Below are positions 22,174 to 33,100 of a stretch of DNA of 64,000 bases, one piece after another. The notes below the pieces were generated by a model that did no database searches, was not told the DNA's origin, and saw only the letters and a list, made by a program, of their open reading frames with translations. The DNA is taken from the NCBI GenBank assembly GCA_016271365.2, contig CM057456.1, positions 608,597,501 through 608,661,500 of the forward strand, in the 5' to 3' direction. The position numbers and the translations under genes were made by a program. The DNA comes from Neoceratodus forsteri. Taxonomy: Eukaryota > Chordata > Ceratodontiformes > Ceratodontidae. Each line of letters begins with the position of its first letter. Within the stretch, counting starts at the first letter, position 1.

Positions 22174-22782
22174 TACTGGCCTCCCACTCGGTCACCACCT
22201 GAAGTGCAGCCAAAGCCACCTTCCAGGTGCCGAGAGCCAGGACCTCTCTCGCCCAAAGATCATTCCACTACAGAGCCCCCTCCTGGTACAACTCTCTCCC
22301 CACTCATATCACAAACATCCCCAAAGTCGGCCCCTTCAAAATCACCCTCTGAAACTACCTCACTGACACATGGAGCTATAAATGCCCCCTGTCTGGCCCA
22401 TACATAGAGCTCTGCCTGGCCCACTTTACAGACAACGTCCTTCCGGACTGCCTCCTCCCCCAGCAACCACCCCTCCCCCCCCCACGGTGTCGCTACCTAG
22501 ATCTCTTAGCGGTACCTTATTATTTATATGTATACTAGACTAACTGTAAATAATTGGAAGCCTTTGTACACCTTTGTATTACTGGAACTGCTTTGTGTGT
22601 TCTTTTATTGTATCTCACCTGTAATGTTCTCCATTGTTGTACTTCACCACCAATTGTTGTCTACCCTCCCTGCGACAAGGTGCCTTTGTAAATGAATCTT
22701 TGACTCAAAGGTTGTAAATCTGAATTATGAAATAAATAAATAAAATAAATTATGGAGGCATCCTGTGTTTTTTCCTTTATTT

Positions 22783-24060
22783 ATTTATTTATTGAATCTC
22801 GGATTTAACCTTTGAGCATGACTGCTCCTTTACAAAGGTTCCATGTCAAAGTAATTACAGGTAATTAGGCAGTAGAATCACAAGATGCATTTAACGGATA
22901 AATAATAATACAGGTAATTAAGCAATAGAATCATGAAATGCTTATCATAAACTAGAGAAGATGGCGATAACGGTATTACAAGGATTAAGAGAGCAGGCCA
23001 ACAAGTTAAACAAATAATTAACAATGATAGTATAAATACTGAGATACAAGAATTAGACCTTAGTTTGTGCTGGTCCCAGGGATTAGAAAAGATAGCCCTG
23101 ACCTGGAAAACTGGGTGATAAGGGGAGGGAAGGGTGGGAGATTGTGGGGAGAGAGAGGCAGCTGCGTGGGAGTGGGGGGGGGATGGCAGAGGAAGGAAGG
23201 GGTACCAGGGAGTCAGGGAAGCAAGACAGGGGATGGGACATCATGAGATTTGGAGGAGGAGCAACCCAGAGGGTATTGTCGTTGCTGAATAGAGAGGAGG
23301 TGATCGTTGCAAGGTCGAGAGACAAGCTTTTTTTGGGGGGGGATGAAGTGCACCAGATAAGTCAGACTGGGCATATTCCTGAACAGTCTTAGGAAGAAGG
23401 ATCACAGTCACACTCACTGTATGAGATAAGATGCGCGCATAGTTGGGACTTGAATGGGCCAAGCTTTGGTATGGAAATGAGGGCAGCACTAAGAGAATTT
23501 AGCCAGAGAGGGACCCTTTACCCAAGGGACCGCTGCCCTTGGATTGTGTGACGAAATGGGACATGGAAGGCTGCTTTATTTGTACCGCTGGTGAGCCAAG
23601 GGTTGACAGAGGGGCTGAGGAGAGCTTGCACACCTGGAGGTACAAGGCCAAGGGTGGCTTTTTTCGCAAGCAGGCATGCCTGGAATTGGATCCTATTACT
23701 GAGATTAAGCCAGCCTGAGTAGAGCGCACATGTATGGATTAAGCAATGGGCCCCAAGTACAAGCTGACAGGCTTTGTTGAGGGCAACCTTTAGTCGCTTA
23801 AGCGCAGTGTCAGAAGCAGTTCCATAGACTACAAGACTGAGTCTATGACCGACAGAACAGCACTGGATACTGCCAGTTTGATAGTGCCGTTGGTGAGGCA
23901 TTGTTTGTGGCAGTAGAGTTGTCCCAGTCTGGCATTAGCTGCCTTGGCAACCCACCTAGCTTTTCCCTCAACAGGGATATGCTAATGTGTCCCTGCCAAC
24001 TCAATGCACTGGTCGGAGGGGGAACATAAACATATTCCAAGTGAGGGAGCAAACAGCTTC
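22783..24060 (-). pseudogene. 5'-truncated LINE, RT C-terminus and tail
   Basis: The plus strand opens with TTTATTTATTTATTTATTG and 'aacctttgagcatgactgct', the reverse complement of the tail type at 22690-22760. On the minus strand 23901-23518 encodes the RT C-terminus ('KVALNKACQLVLGA', 'QACLLAKKATLGL'), comparable to the C-terminal part of 20290-22173. The copy is 5'-truncated near 24060 ('LPHLEYVYV.P' at its start). Confidence 0.75.
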
Positions 24061-24854
24061 CATGAGATGGCTTCCAGCAGCCTTGCTAAATGGAAGTTTT
24101 GAAGTACTTTTTAAACTTAACTTTTAATACCAAAATGCAGTTAGAATTTTATTTTTATTTTTTTTTTAACACAGAGCCACTAATCGGGGGCATATGTACT
24201 GGCATGAGAGTGCCTTAAGGTAAATGGTGTTTTACTTTAAAGATTCCAAGAGCTATCACATTTCCAGTACCCCCCCTTCCCCAATGAGAGCAGTGCAAAG
24301 CACTAACCTTTGTGGAAGCACAACCACAGGTGTGACCACATGCACAAAGCACCTCTTCACTCTGAACAAGCCTGGCAGTTTACAGGCACAAACCCATTTC
24401 AGCTGCAGGGCAGAACTGCCAAATGAATCCATAAACTGCTAATATTTCTACTCAACATGCAAGGCCTTATCAGCTCCTTATTATATCCTTACTATCTCAT
24501 TGTCTGCCATCTACATATCATTATCAAGGAATATTGATCCTTACAGTGAATGGAGGCTGTGGAATACATCAGAGCAGTCTAGATCCACATGTGAAACAGT
24601 GAGATGTGAGGATGCAGCAAATCTTTTGCCTCAATAAAAGAAATGTATTGCTATGTTTAGGGAGGCCAGCATGAACTTTATATTGTGTCCATTCAATGTC
24701 TACTGCATTCCTATGGCATTATACTGAGGTGCACTGTCTGTGCAGGTTTTATATCAAAGTACTCTACTCTCCACAAACAACCCTGCTGAGATCTCCATTG
24801 CACATGTTCATCCATCCTCTTGGTTCACCACAGCATCATTATTGACTTTTACTA
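24061..24854. other. No recognisable feature
   Basis: AT-rich unique-looking sequence up to the target duplication of the Gmr1-like element. Short T and A runs only. Confidence 0.5.
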
Positions 24855-24859
24855 GGCTC

Positions 24860-26019
24860 TGTGACACATGGACAGCCAGTTCTGAGTACACTATGATTTT
24901 TTTGTAATATAAAAATGTGTTATGGACTGTCTCTCATGAGAGATGCTGATACAGCATGTGAGATCGCACACGCACACACACAGGTTTTAGATACAAGGTG
25001 TTACCTGGAAGGCCAGAAGCTAATTACAGACTAGAACAGGCCTTAATCAAGAATCTCCTGTTATCTAAGTTAACTATAGCTTTAACTGCTAAGAGGGAAA
25101 TCAGTATCCCTTTTATGATGTTTCGAAGAGGAAACCAGGTTTAGCACACTGATGCGAAATCATAAATGCTTTGATGTCTGTGTGAGAGGGGATACTGCTC
25201 ATAGATGAAAGGAAATTTACAGACTTGATTGGGGAAGTGACATGGGGAAAGGAGTTTCTGCTGATGTAACCTTAATTAACTTTACTTCTAAAATGATAAA
25301 ACTTCCTGGGTGTATGATTTTTAATAAACAGAGGAGGAGCTAGGTGACCTCACACAAGGGGGTTGGCAAGTACAGTTTTTTAAAGAATATTCTGTTTTCC
25401 TTCAGAGACATTCTTATCTACACTCTGACAAAGAAACATCTTTGAGCACTTTAAGCAGGTATTTAGAGAGAGAGATAAAATCTAAGTACTGTAGTAGGGA
25501 TTGCACTGTTAAAACCTTGTTCTTTTAAAAGATTGTATGGTTTTTGTGATATAATAGTTCTGTATTTTATGTTTTACATATTTTTTTATCTATTTTAGTA
25601 AAACTCTATATTTAGAGCCTACTTGGTCTGTCTTTGAATTTATTTTCTTTAACAAGTGAAGTATATATGGTTAAAGCAGACACTGTGCATAAACTTGAAT
25701 GGCGATACCAAACTGGAAAAAGGTGAGAGTAATCTGAGGTCTTTATTAGAGTTTTTAAGGGTTCATTTTGTACACCTGGTTAGGTGCCCATAGGCAAAGA
25801 TATCTGGCCCACCGAAGACAGAATTATCTGAGCCTATGCATTGGGTACGCTAGCAAGAGGTTCACAGTTTGAATCCCTCCAGAACTGAGACCAAAGGTTG
25901 ATTCAAACCCACAAAACAGACAGGAGGATTACCCTGTTTCTGTTAACTGTTTACAAGACTGTGCTCAGATGCTGGCACTTTGGGAGTAGAGGGCTGACCT
26001 GCTGAGAGGGTTTGTGACA
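24860..26019 (+). repeat. 5' LTR of the Gmr1-like element
   Basis: 1160 bases starting TGTGACA and ending TGTGACA, so the termini are TG...CA. A (CA)n tract lies at about 24967-24981. A polyadenylation signal AATAAA lies at 25323-25328. It aligns end to end with 34647-35813. Confidence 0.95.
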
Positions 26020-26234
26020 GATTGGTTGGCAGCTGTGTGGATAAAATTTTGGTATTACAAGCTTTTATTGTTCAGTGTGTTAGCTTAAGACTGTCAGCTC
26101 ATTTGCAAAGAAAGAAAAAGGCAGAGTTGTATTTTAAAAGGAGACAGAACTGTATCACTTGGCGTGCAGTCAAGTTCCTACCCATTTTATTTTTTTTCCT
26201 AAAGTGCAAGTCAGAGTAGCAGTAGTTAGGTAAG

Positions 26235-26378
26235 ATGGCTTCCAACTACAACAGGCACACGGTAGACTATTTAAGGCAGTTGTGCAGGGACAGAGGAGTC
26301 CCGATCGAGGTGAAAGCCAGCAAGCAGAACCTCATAGATGCCCTGATGGTAGGAGATAACCAGAGCAGTGAGTCATAG
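26235..26378 (+). pseudogene. gag: gag, 5' part (SAP-like N-terminus), Gmr1-like element
   Basis: The ATG at 26235 opens a 47-codon stretch with a helix-rich segment 'DYLRQLCRDRGVPIEV' and 'KQNLIDAL' (residues ~11-38). This resembles the SAP-like N-terminus found in many vertebrate Ty3/gypsy Gags; the resemblance is my reading. A stop (TAG, 26376-26378) coincides with the L2 insertion point. The frame resumes at 30154, and the 5-bp repeat CATAG is present on both sides (26374-26378, 30154-30158). Confidence 0.75.
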
Positions 26379-27013
26379 TGAGTCACCCCCTAATAGGCCT
26401 GCCCCTACGGAGATGGTCCAGTATCGCCCTTTAAGGGGAGTAAACCCAGAGGGCCTATTAGCGGTACTGGACCTATCGGGTGTTTCGGATGAGAGCATGG
26501 GTCCAGGGGACCTTGTTATAGCCTATAACAAGGCAGTGAGCAGGGCCTTGGACCAAATTGCTCCAGCTCAGGAAAGCTCGCTTCACTCACTTCAGCCCCA
26601 AAGACTCCATGGTTTGATGAGTCTTGAAGGAGCTGAGGAGAGGGGCTAAGGCTAGAGAGGGCCTCAGGAAATCTTGCCTGGATGCTGACAAACTTAGATT
26701 GATGGATCATTATGTTATCTATCAATCGGCACAACCGTAAGAAGGCAGAATTCTGTCCAGGGAGATTGTTGCTGCGCAAAACCGACCAGCTCAATCCTTT
26801 TCGGACTGTTGACAGATTGTGCAATCCACTCTGTCTACAGTCTGGAAGAGATTTTCACAAATAAAGTGTGATGAGCTTGCTCGATTTTTCCGCTGATAAG
26901 ATTGCCAGCATTAGGTCGGATATCGCCAGGCTCACTCTTCAAGGGTTTGCAGCGATCAGCGGGGGGAAACAAACACCTGTGTCACCTGGTTTGACTTTGG
27001 TAGGCCGGAATTC

Positions 27014-28232
27014 ATGGACATTGTGAGGATTGTCCAGACTGTACGTCCAACCAGCTGTAGTTTGGATCCGGGCCCTACACCTCTATTATTGGGTTGCGTA
27101 GATATTATCTGTCCGACCATTGCTGAAATTGTCTGGAAATCTTTGGAGCAGGGGATCTTTCCTGAACCCTTAAAGGAGGTGGTCGTTCGACCACTCCTAA
27201 AAAAACCTTCATTAAATCTAGACTGCCCAGCTAACTACAGACCTATCTCTAACCTGCCCTTTTTGGGCAAGGTTATTGAAAAGGTGGTTGCACTGTAACT
27301 GGATGACCACCTTACAAATCACAATGTCTATGATACTCTTCAATCAGGATTTAGGAAAAGACATAGTACTGAAACTGCTCTTGTCCGGGTTCTAAATGAT
27401 CTCCTGATAACGAGAGATCGAAAGGCTCGTACTATTCTAGTCCTTCTTGATCTCTCTGCAGCATTTGACACTGTGGACCATGGTGTGCTTTTGGAACGCC
27501 TGCTGTTTTATTGTGGACTGTCTGGTACGGTTCTGCAATGATTTCAATCTTTTCTCACAGGGCGGAGACAGAGGGTTATCACTGGAATTTACTCCTCTGA
27601 CGCTGTCTCTTTGCCCTGTGGGGTTCTGCAGGGTTCCATTTTGGCACCCATGTTGTTCGCTGTCTATATGCTGCCATTGGGAGACATTATTAGGCAATAC
27701 AGCTTGGGTTTTCACTGCTACGTAGATGATACCCAGCTATATTTGTCCTTTAGTCCCGGACAGGAAGATACAGTCTCTATACTTAACAACTGTCTATCCG
27801 AGATCAAGGATTGGATGAGTGCCAGCTGGCTAAGGTTAAACCCGGATAAGACTGAGGTGTTGGTGGTGGACCCAGGTCGCCTTGAGGCGGGTTGTAGGGC
27901 TGGACTCCCTTCAGGCGTATGGATCGATGGTGCCCAGCTCTCAACCTCAGACCGGGTGCGTAACCTGGGCGTTATTATTGACGACAGTTTGACCCTGAAA
28001 TTTCAGGTGTCTTCTGCTGTCAAATCTTCCTTCTACCATCTTAGGAATATCACTGGTGAAACACCTTGTTCCTCCAGCTGACCTTCCGACATTGGTCCAT
28101 GCCTTTGTTACTTCTCGCCTTGATTACTGCAATGCCCTGTACCTAGGGCTACCGGGGGTTGATATCCGCCGCTTGCAGCTAGTGCAGAACACAGCAGCCA
28201 GGCTTCTGACTGGGACATCTATGAGAAGTCAT
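27014..28232 (+). pseudogene. L2 reverse transcriptase, main part
   Basis: One frame covers most of the RT palm from 27014 to 28081, with stops at 27296-27298 and about 27539. Motifs in order are 'VVRPLLKKPSL', 'NYRPISNLPF', 'FRKRHSTETAL', 'LLDLSAAFDTVDH' (motif A Asp present), 'GVLQGSILAP' and the catalytic box YVDD (27719-27730). 'LRLNPDKTEVL' and 'VRNLGVIIDD' follow. The end of this part ('HAFVTSRLDYCNALYLGLPG', then 'AARLLTGTSMRSH') is in the next frame to 28232. The pattern is that of vertebrate L2. It encodes the polymerase for target-primed reverse transcription. Confidence 0.9.
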
Positions 28233-29678
28233 ATAGAAACATAGAAACATAGAAGTTGACGGCAGATAAGGACCGCAAGGCCCATCCAGTCTGCCCATTT
28301 CTTTTTCTACCTTATAAATGTGCCATCGGCCTTTGCTCTGTCAGTGACCTATCTATTCATAGTCATTTGTATTGCTCCCTTATGCCTATCCCATGCCTGT
28401 TTGAAGCCCTGCACTGTATTCATAGCCACCACTTCTTGTGGTAAGCCATTCCATGCATCTACCACCCTTTCTGTGAAAAAGAATTTCCTCACATTCCCCC
28501 TTAATCGGCCTCCCTCTAATCTCATGCTGTGTCCTCTTGTCCTGCTATTTTTCTTATATTTAAACATGTTAGACTCTTTCACCTTGTTTATGCCCTTAAG
28601 GTGTTTAAATGTCTCGATCATATCACCTCTCTCCCTCCTTTGCTCAAGGGTATACATATTGAGCTCTGTTAATCTGTCCTCATATGTCTTCTGATGCAGT
28701 CCCTGCACCATTTTGGTTGCCCTCTCTGGACTGCCTCAATTTGTTAATGTCCTTGTGAAGGTGGCCTCAATACTGCACGAGTACTCCAGATGGGCTCAAC
28801 CAATGTCTTGTACAGAGGATTATTACCTCCTCTTACGACTTGTGATACCCCTACTAATACACCCTAACACCCCCTAGCCTTACCTACTGCTTTAGAGGTC
28901 TGCTTGATGATTTTAGGTCATCAGTGATGATGATGCCCAAGTCTCTTTCTTCCTTGTGACTGCTAGCAACTCCTCCCAGCCTATAAGTGGCTTCAGGGTT
29001 TCTCTTCCCTATGTGCATGATTTTGCACTTCTTTGCATTAAATCCCAGTTGCCACTCTTCTGACCATTCTGCTAGTTTATCCAGATCTCTTCTCATTCTG
29101 CCCACCCCATCTGGATCATCTACTCTGTTGCAGATCTTGGTGTCATCTGCAAACAGACAAGCCTTACCCTCTAGTCCATCTCATGAGGTCACTAATGAAG
29201 ATGTTGAATAGGACTGGCCCCAGGACTGATCCCTGAGGTACCCACTTGTGACTTGCATCTCTTCTGACTGTATACCATTTACCACCACTCTGTTTTCTGC
29301 CAGTCAACCAGTTTGCCACCCAGTTGACCAACTTCTGACCCACCCTGAGCCTACCTAGCTTATTTATCAATCTTCTATGGAACAGTGTCAAAGCTTTGCT
29401 GAAGTCAAGGTAGGCTACATCAACTGTCCCCTTGGTCCACCACTCTGGTTACCCAGTCAAAGAAATCTATGAGATTAGTTTGACAGGACCTTCCTTTGTA
29501 AACCCATGCTGTCTTGGATCCTGTGCCCCTATGGATTCCAGGTGTTGCACTATCCTTTCCTTAAGGAGTGCCTCCATAATCTTGCCCACTACTGAGGTAA
29601 GACTGACCGGTCTGTAGTTCCCCGCCTCCTCCCTGCTACCACTCTTGTGGAGTGGGATCACATGAGCCCTTCTCCAGT
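28233..29678 (-). pseudogene. CR1-type LINE inserted in the L2 RT
   Basis: On the minus strand the RT can be followed from about 29661 to 28349. First come 'KSGSREEAGNYRPVSL' and 'QHGFTKEG', then 'LRVGQKLVNWVANWLTGR' and 'VPQGSVLGPVLFNIFISDL', then FADD (about 29143-29154). After that come 'WQLGFNAKKCKIMHIG', 'TYEDRLTELNMYTLEQRRERG' and 'FFFTERVVDAWNGLPQEV'. The 3' end carries repeated 'agaaacat' words at 28236-28252. The L2 reading frame continues on both sides ('MRSH' to 28232, 'TPVLRELHWLP' from 29680), proving insertion into L2. It is 5'-truncated and has several frameshifts. Confidence 0.9.
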
Positions 29679-30153
29679 CTTACGCCTGTGCTGCGCGAAC
29701 TGCACTGGCTGCCAGTTCAGTGGCGGATCACCTTTAAGGTCGGGTTACTGACCTATAAAGCCCTACACAAACAGGGACCGCGGTATCTTCAAGATCTCCT
29801 TGTTCCCTACTGTCCCTCTCTCGCTTCCGCCTCCGCCCGCGAGGGATTGCTAGAGGTTCCTAGGTTCGCTTAAAACATCTGAGTACGGGCATTTTCAGTG
29901 CTGCCCCTACCCTGTGGAATTTCTACCCCTGTCGGATACGGCTGCCTGACCGTTGAGAGCTTTAAGTTAGAATTAAAAACTTATCTATTTCAAAAGGCAT
30001 ATGGAGAGTGATTTACTGTATTTTATTGTGATTATATTGTTATTGTTGTTGTTTGTGTTATATGTATGTATTTTAATTGTTTTATTTGTACAGCGCTTTG
30101 GCATTGAAAAGCGCTTAAAAAATAAATTTTACTTACTTACTTTACTTTACTTA
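29679..30153 (+). pseudogene. L2 RT C-terminus and 3' end
   Basis: This continues the L2 protein after the CR1 insertion with 'TPVLRELHWLPVQWRI', 'FKVGLLTYKALH' and 'GLLEVPRF', then a stop at 29871. The remaining C-terminal similarity ('FSVAAPTLWN'-like) is in another frame. The 3' untranslated region ends with 'aaaaaataaattttacttac'. Confidence 0.85.
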
Positions 30154-31230
30154 CATAGACCGTGACTGAAAAGGACCAAACTTCGAGTGTGGCAGGGCTA
30201 GTGGTCAGTGCAGTGTCCAGATCTGATGAGGAGGGCAACAGGGCCACTGTCAGCGAAGGGCCACAGAAGCAGGAGAAGGTCACCGGTATACTGGATCAAG
30301 AAGTACTCAGGCTGCAAATTGAGTTGCGCAGAATGGAGCTGGAGTTCCAGGAGACGAGAGAATGAGAGAGCCGAGAGGCAGAGCGGGAACAGCGGAAGGC
30401 AGGCCATTAGGACCAGCGGCACCAGAGCAGGTAAGTGGCTTGGGTTTGACTGGGACTACAGGACTGGGTTACAAACTGAATTCCAAATTAATAGCTGAAT
30501 TTAAAGAGGGGGAGAATAGGGATGCCTTTTTAAATTCTTTTGAAAAAGTTTGTATTCAGGCTAAAATTCCTAAAGAGTCCTGGAGCTTCCAGCTATCCCT
30601 GCTACTCAACGGAAAAGCTCGGGATGCATTGGGTCAAATGGATAATGAGGACAGTGATGATTACAGCAAACTTAAAGCTGCACTGTTAAAGAAATTTGAA
30701 TTAACTGCTGAATCACACAGAGCTAAATTCCATAAGCTCAGGAGAAGCCCTGATATGAGCTACGAGGAGCTAGCCACGAAACAACGTCAGTTTTTAAAAT
30801 GTTGACGGGAAGGAATTGAGGCAAACTCTGTTGATAAAATTGAAAATGTGATTTTGTTAGAACAGTTTTATTGGGTATGCCCAGCCGAGCTAAAAACCTG
30901 GCTAGAGAAGCGAGATCCTAAAACAGTGCAAGAGGCTGCTGAACTCTCAGACTGCTATGCCAAGAGCAGACCTGCTCTGAGAGCGAATGGGGTTGACGTG
31001 GCAGCGCAGAAAGGGAAAAGTGCACCTTCAGGGCAACTAAAACCCTCACTGCCTCCACTGAAACCAGTTAGCCCCAGGTTTCAGAGAAAAGATTTCTCTG
31101 AAAAGAGAAGTGAATGTTGGTTATGTAAAGAAACTGGGCATATTGCCAGACAGTGTCCCAAAAGAATTAGCAATAATACACAGAATGGTACTAGAAAACA
31201 AGTGGGTTGTTTGTGTGTCCCTGGAAGCAT
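30154..31230 (+). pseudogene. gag: gag, main part: coiled coil, SCAN-like capsid, CCHC knuckle
   Basis: Gag forms the retrotransposon particle. From 30162 the frame gives an acidic stretch, then a coiled coil ('EVLRLQIELRRMELEFQE', about 30300-30360) that continues past a TGA at 30363-30365. After a frame change near 30410-30440 the capsid reads on ('LIAEFKEGENRDAFLNSFEK', 'LKKFELTAESHRAKFHKLRR'). It then reads past a TGA at 30803-30805 (probably an old Trp codon) into 'ILLEQFYWVCPAELKTWLEK', the SCAN-like end. A CCHC knuckle (CX2CX4HX4C) lies at 31115-31156. The capsid C-terminal half resembles vertebrate SCAN domains ('LEQF....P.EL..W'). Confidence 0.88.
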
Positions 31231-31417
31231 GCCTGTGAACATGAAGGAACACATGCACCCAGTCATGGTGAATGGTGTACAGACGCAAGGGTTAAGGGAC
31301 ACAGTGGCATCCCTGACATTGGTAAAAGGGAATCTAGTCAGCTTATACCCAATAAATAGTCACTGTACAGGATTTTACTGGTGGAGAAAACATTGCCACT
31401 GGCTAGTGTTCTCCTAG
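31231..31417 (+). pseudogene. pol: Aspartic protease remnant of the Gmr1-like element
   Basis: This is in frame with the end of gag. 'VMVNGVQTQGLRDT' is followed by Val (GTG, 31304-31306) where the catalytic D-T-G triad needs Gly, then 'ASLTLV'. The catalytic Asp is at 31298-31300. The rest of the domain shifts frame and merges into the linker before integrase. The DTG to DTV change alone should abolish cleavage of Gag-Pol. Confidence 0.75.
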
Positions 31418-31439
31418 ACTGGGGTGAAACGGGGGAACT

Positions 31440-33100
31440 GTGCAACAGGTGGCAGTAGCCAAAACGTTAGCAGTGGATGTGATCCTGGGCAACAATCTCA
31501 AACAGGGGATGGCATGTGCAGTTACCCATGGCCCAGCGGCAAGGAAAAATTGTCGTTCCCTGAACCCCACAGAAACCATTATAGAAACCACTGACAGGCT
31601 GGTTCCCCAGCCTGTGTCTCCAGATGGGGAGACTAATGAAAAGGGGGTAGAAATTTCCCCAGTAGCACGTAACCACAAAGCTACAGAGGTTTACTCTGAA
31701 GAGGGAGGGGTGACCCATTGTCAGAGGGTTGGTATTGACAGTGATCCCGAGTGCCCTGACGGTAGTGCTAGGGACCCTAGTTTAGCGACTGAAGGGGACC
31801 TGTCCCATGCCTTGGGAATGTGTAATGGGTTTGCAGCTGCTCAGAGAAGTGACCCTAGTTTAGAGAAGCTGAGGGCTTGGCCAGACTCGGATGGCGCACA
31901 GGGAGGTGATGGCAGACATAAGGTTTACTGGGAAAATGGACTTATGTATACTCAGGCAGTACAGACAGAGAGAGGGATGCTAAGCAGGCAGCTTTTCATT
32001 CCCCAGGGCTATCGTGAGCAGTTGTTCAAGATTGCACATGATATTCCCTTGTCTGCTCATCTGGGAATCATGCGCATGACGCAGCGGTTGGCCCAGAATT
32101 TCTACTAGCCTAACTTCACCCAACAGGTGAAGGAGTAATGCAGGTCTTGTCACCGGTGCCAAGAAATAGGGAAAGCAGGCAAGAAAACCCAAGCTGCTCT
32201 GATTCCATTGCCCATAGTAGAGAAGCCATTCCAGTGGGTGGGAATGGATATTGTGGGGCCTTTAAGTACCCCCCAGCTACTCAGGGAAGAGATTCATCCT
32301 GACTGTGGTGGATTATGCCACCCGGTACCCAGAGGCAGTTGCCCTATCCTCACTGAGGACAGACAAAGTGGCAGATGCCTTACTTGGGATATTCTCCTGT
32401 GTTGGGTTTCCGCAGGAGGTTATCACCGATTGAGGGGGTTCTTTCATGTCGGACCTGATGAAATGTTTATGGGAGAAGTGTGGGGTGGTGTAGAGATTCA
32501 CAACACCGTATCACCCGCAAGCCATTGGGCTTATGGAAAGATTTAGTGGTACCCTAAAGTCAATACTCTGGGCGTTTGCTGAACAGCATGGGAGGGACTG
32601 GGAGAAATACCTTCCCCACCTGTTGTTTGCATACAGGGAGGTGCCCCAAGAGTCGACAGGATTTTTCCCCTTCGAACTCTTATATGGACGCCGGGTACGT
32701 GGGCCCCTAGACTTGATCCGGGAGGACTGGGAAGGCAAGCACGCCACCCAGGGAACTCCCATTGTGGATTACATCCTTAGGTTTAGGGAAAGGCAAAAGG
32801 AGCTTATGGGGACAGCCCAGAGCAACCTGGCACCTGCCCAACAGAAACAACAAGTGTGGTATGACCACAGAGCCAGAGCTCGCTCGTACATGGTGGGTCA
32901 GGAAGTCATGGTCCTTATTCCGGAATGGAAAGACAAGCTACAGGCTGAGTGCACAGGACCGTACAAAGGGGTTAGGAAGGTAAATGATGTGAACTACATT
33001 GTGGAGTTACCTGACCGAAGACAGAGAGAAAGGATGTACAATGTCAACATGATGAAGCCATATGCAAATAGGGCTGACATGGTGTTTGCAGTGTGTAGTC
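31440..33100 (+). pseudogene. pol: Integrase of the Gmr1-like element (upstream of RT)
   Basis: The His/Cys zinc domain lies at about 32015-32160 ('FKIAHDIPLSAHLG...', then 'CRSCHRC') with TAG and TAA stops inside. The catalytic core follows. Asp is in 'GMDIVGPL' (32247-32249), and a frame change lies near 32290. The second Asp is at 32428-32430, followed at once by TGA. Glu is in 'GLMERF' (32536-32538). The spacing between the last two is exactly 35 residues, the D,D35E pattern. A TAG interrupts near 32493. The C-terminal domain ('YLPHLLFAYREVPQESTGF', 'PFELLYGRRVRGPLDL') runs in frame into RT. All three catalytic residues survive but the frame is broken at least four times. Confidence 0.9.

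Larger units (their letters stand above)
18590..22770 (+). mobile_element. L2/CR1-group LINE, nearly full length, plus strand
   Basis: A LINE with an AP-type endonuclease (19508-20230), reverse transcriptase (about 20290-22170), a 3' untranslated region and a terminal (AAATA)n tail ('gaaataaataaataaaataa' at about 22728-22747). Domain order and the 'NPGP' motif before the endonuclease are typical of the CR1/L2 group. The 5' boundary is a guess: it follows the minisatellite edge. A second copy of the same tail type starts 15-40 bases downstream on the opposite strand. Confidence 0.8.
26379..30153 (+). mobile_element. L2 LINE inserted in the Gmr1-like gag
   Basis: A 5'-truncated L2 element begins in the linker between endonuclease and RT. 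It runs through RT and a 3' untranslated region and ends in a short (ACTT)n-like tail at about 30130-30153. It is bracketed by CATAG and the host gag reads on in the same frame after it. It is itself split by a CR1-type element at 28233-29678. Confidence 0.88.

Noticed and set aside
24061..24854. Possible gene upstream of the Gmr1-like element
   Set aside because: Only short frames without domain or codon pattern.
28233..29678. Host gene on the minus strand from several RT-like frames
   Set aside because: All frames belong to one CR1-type RT inserted in L2; no exon structure is implied.
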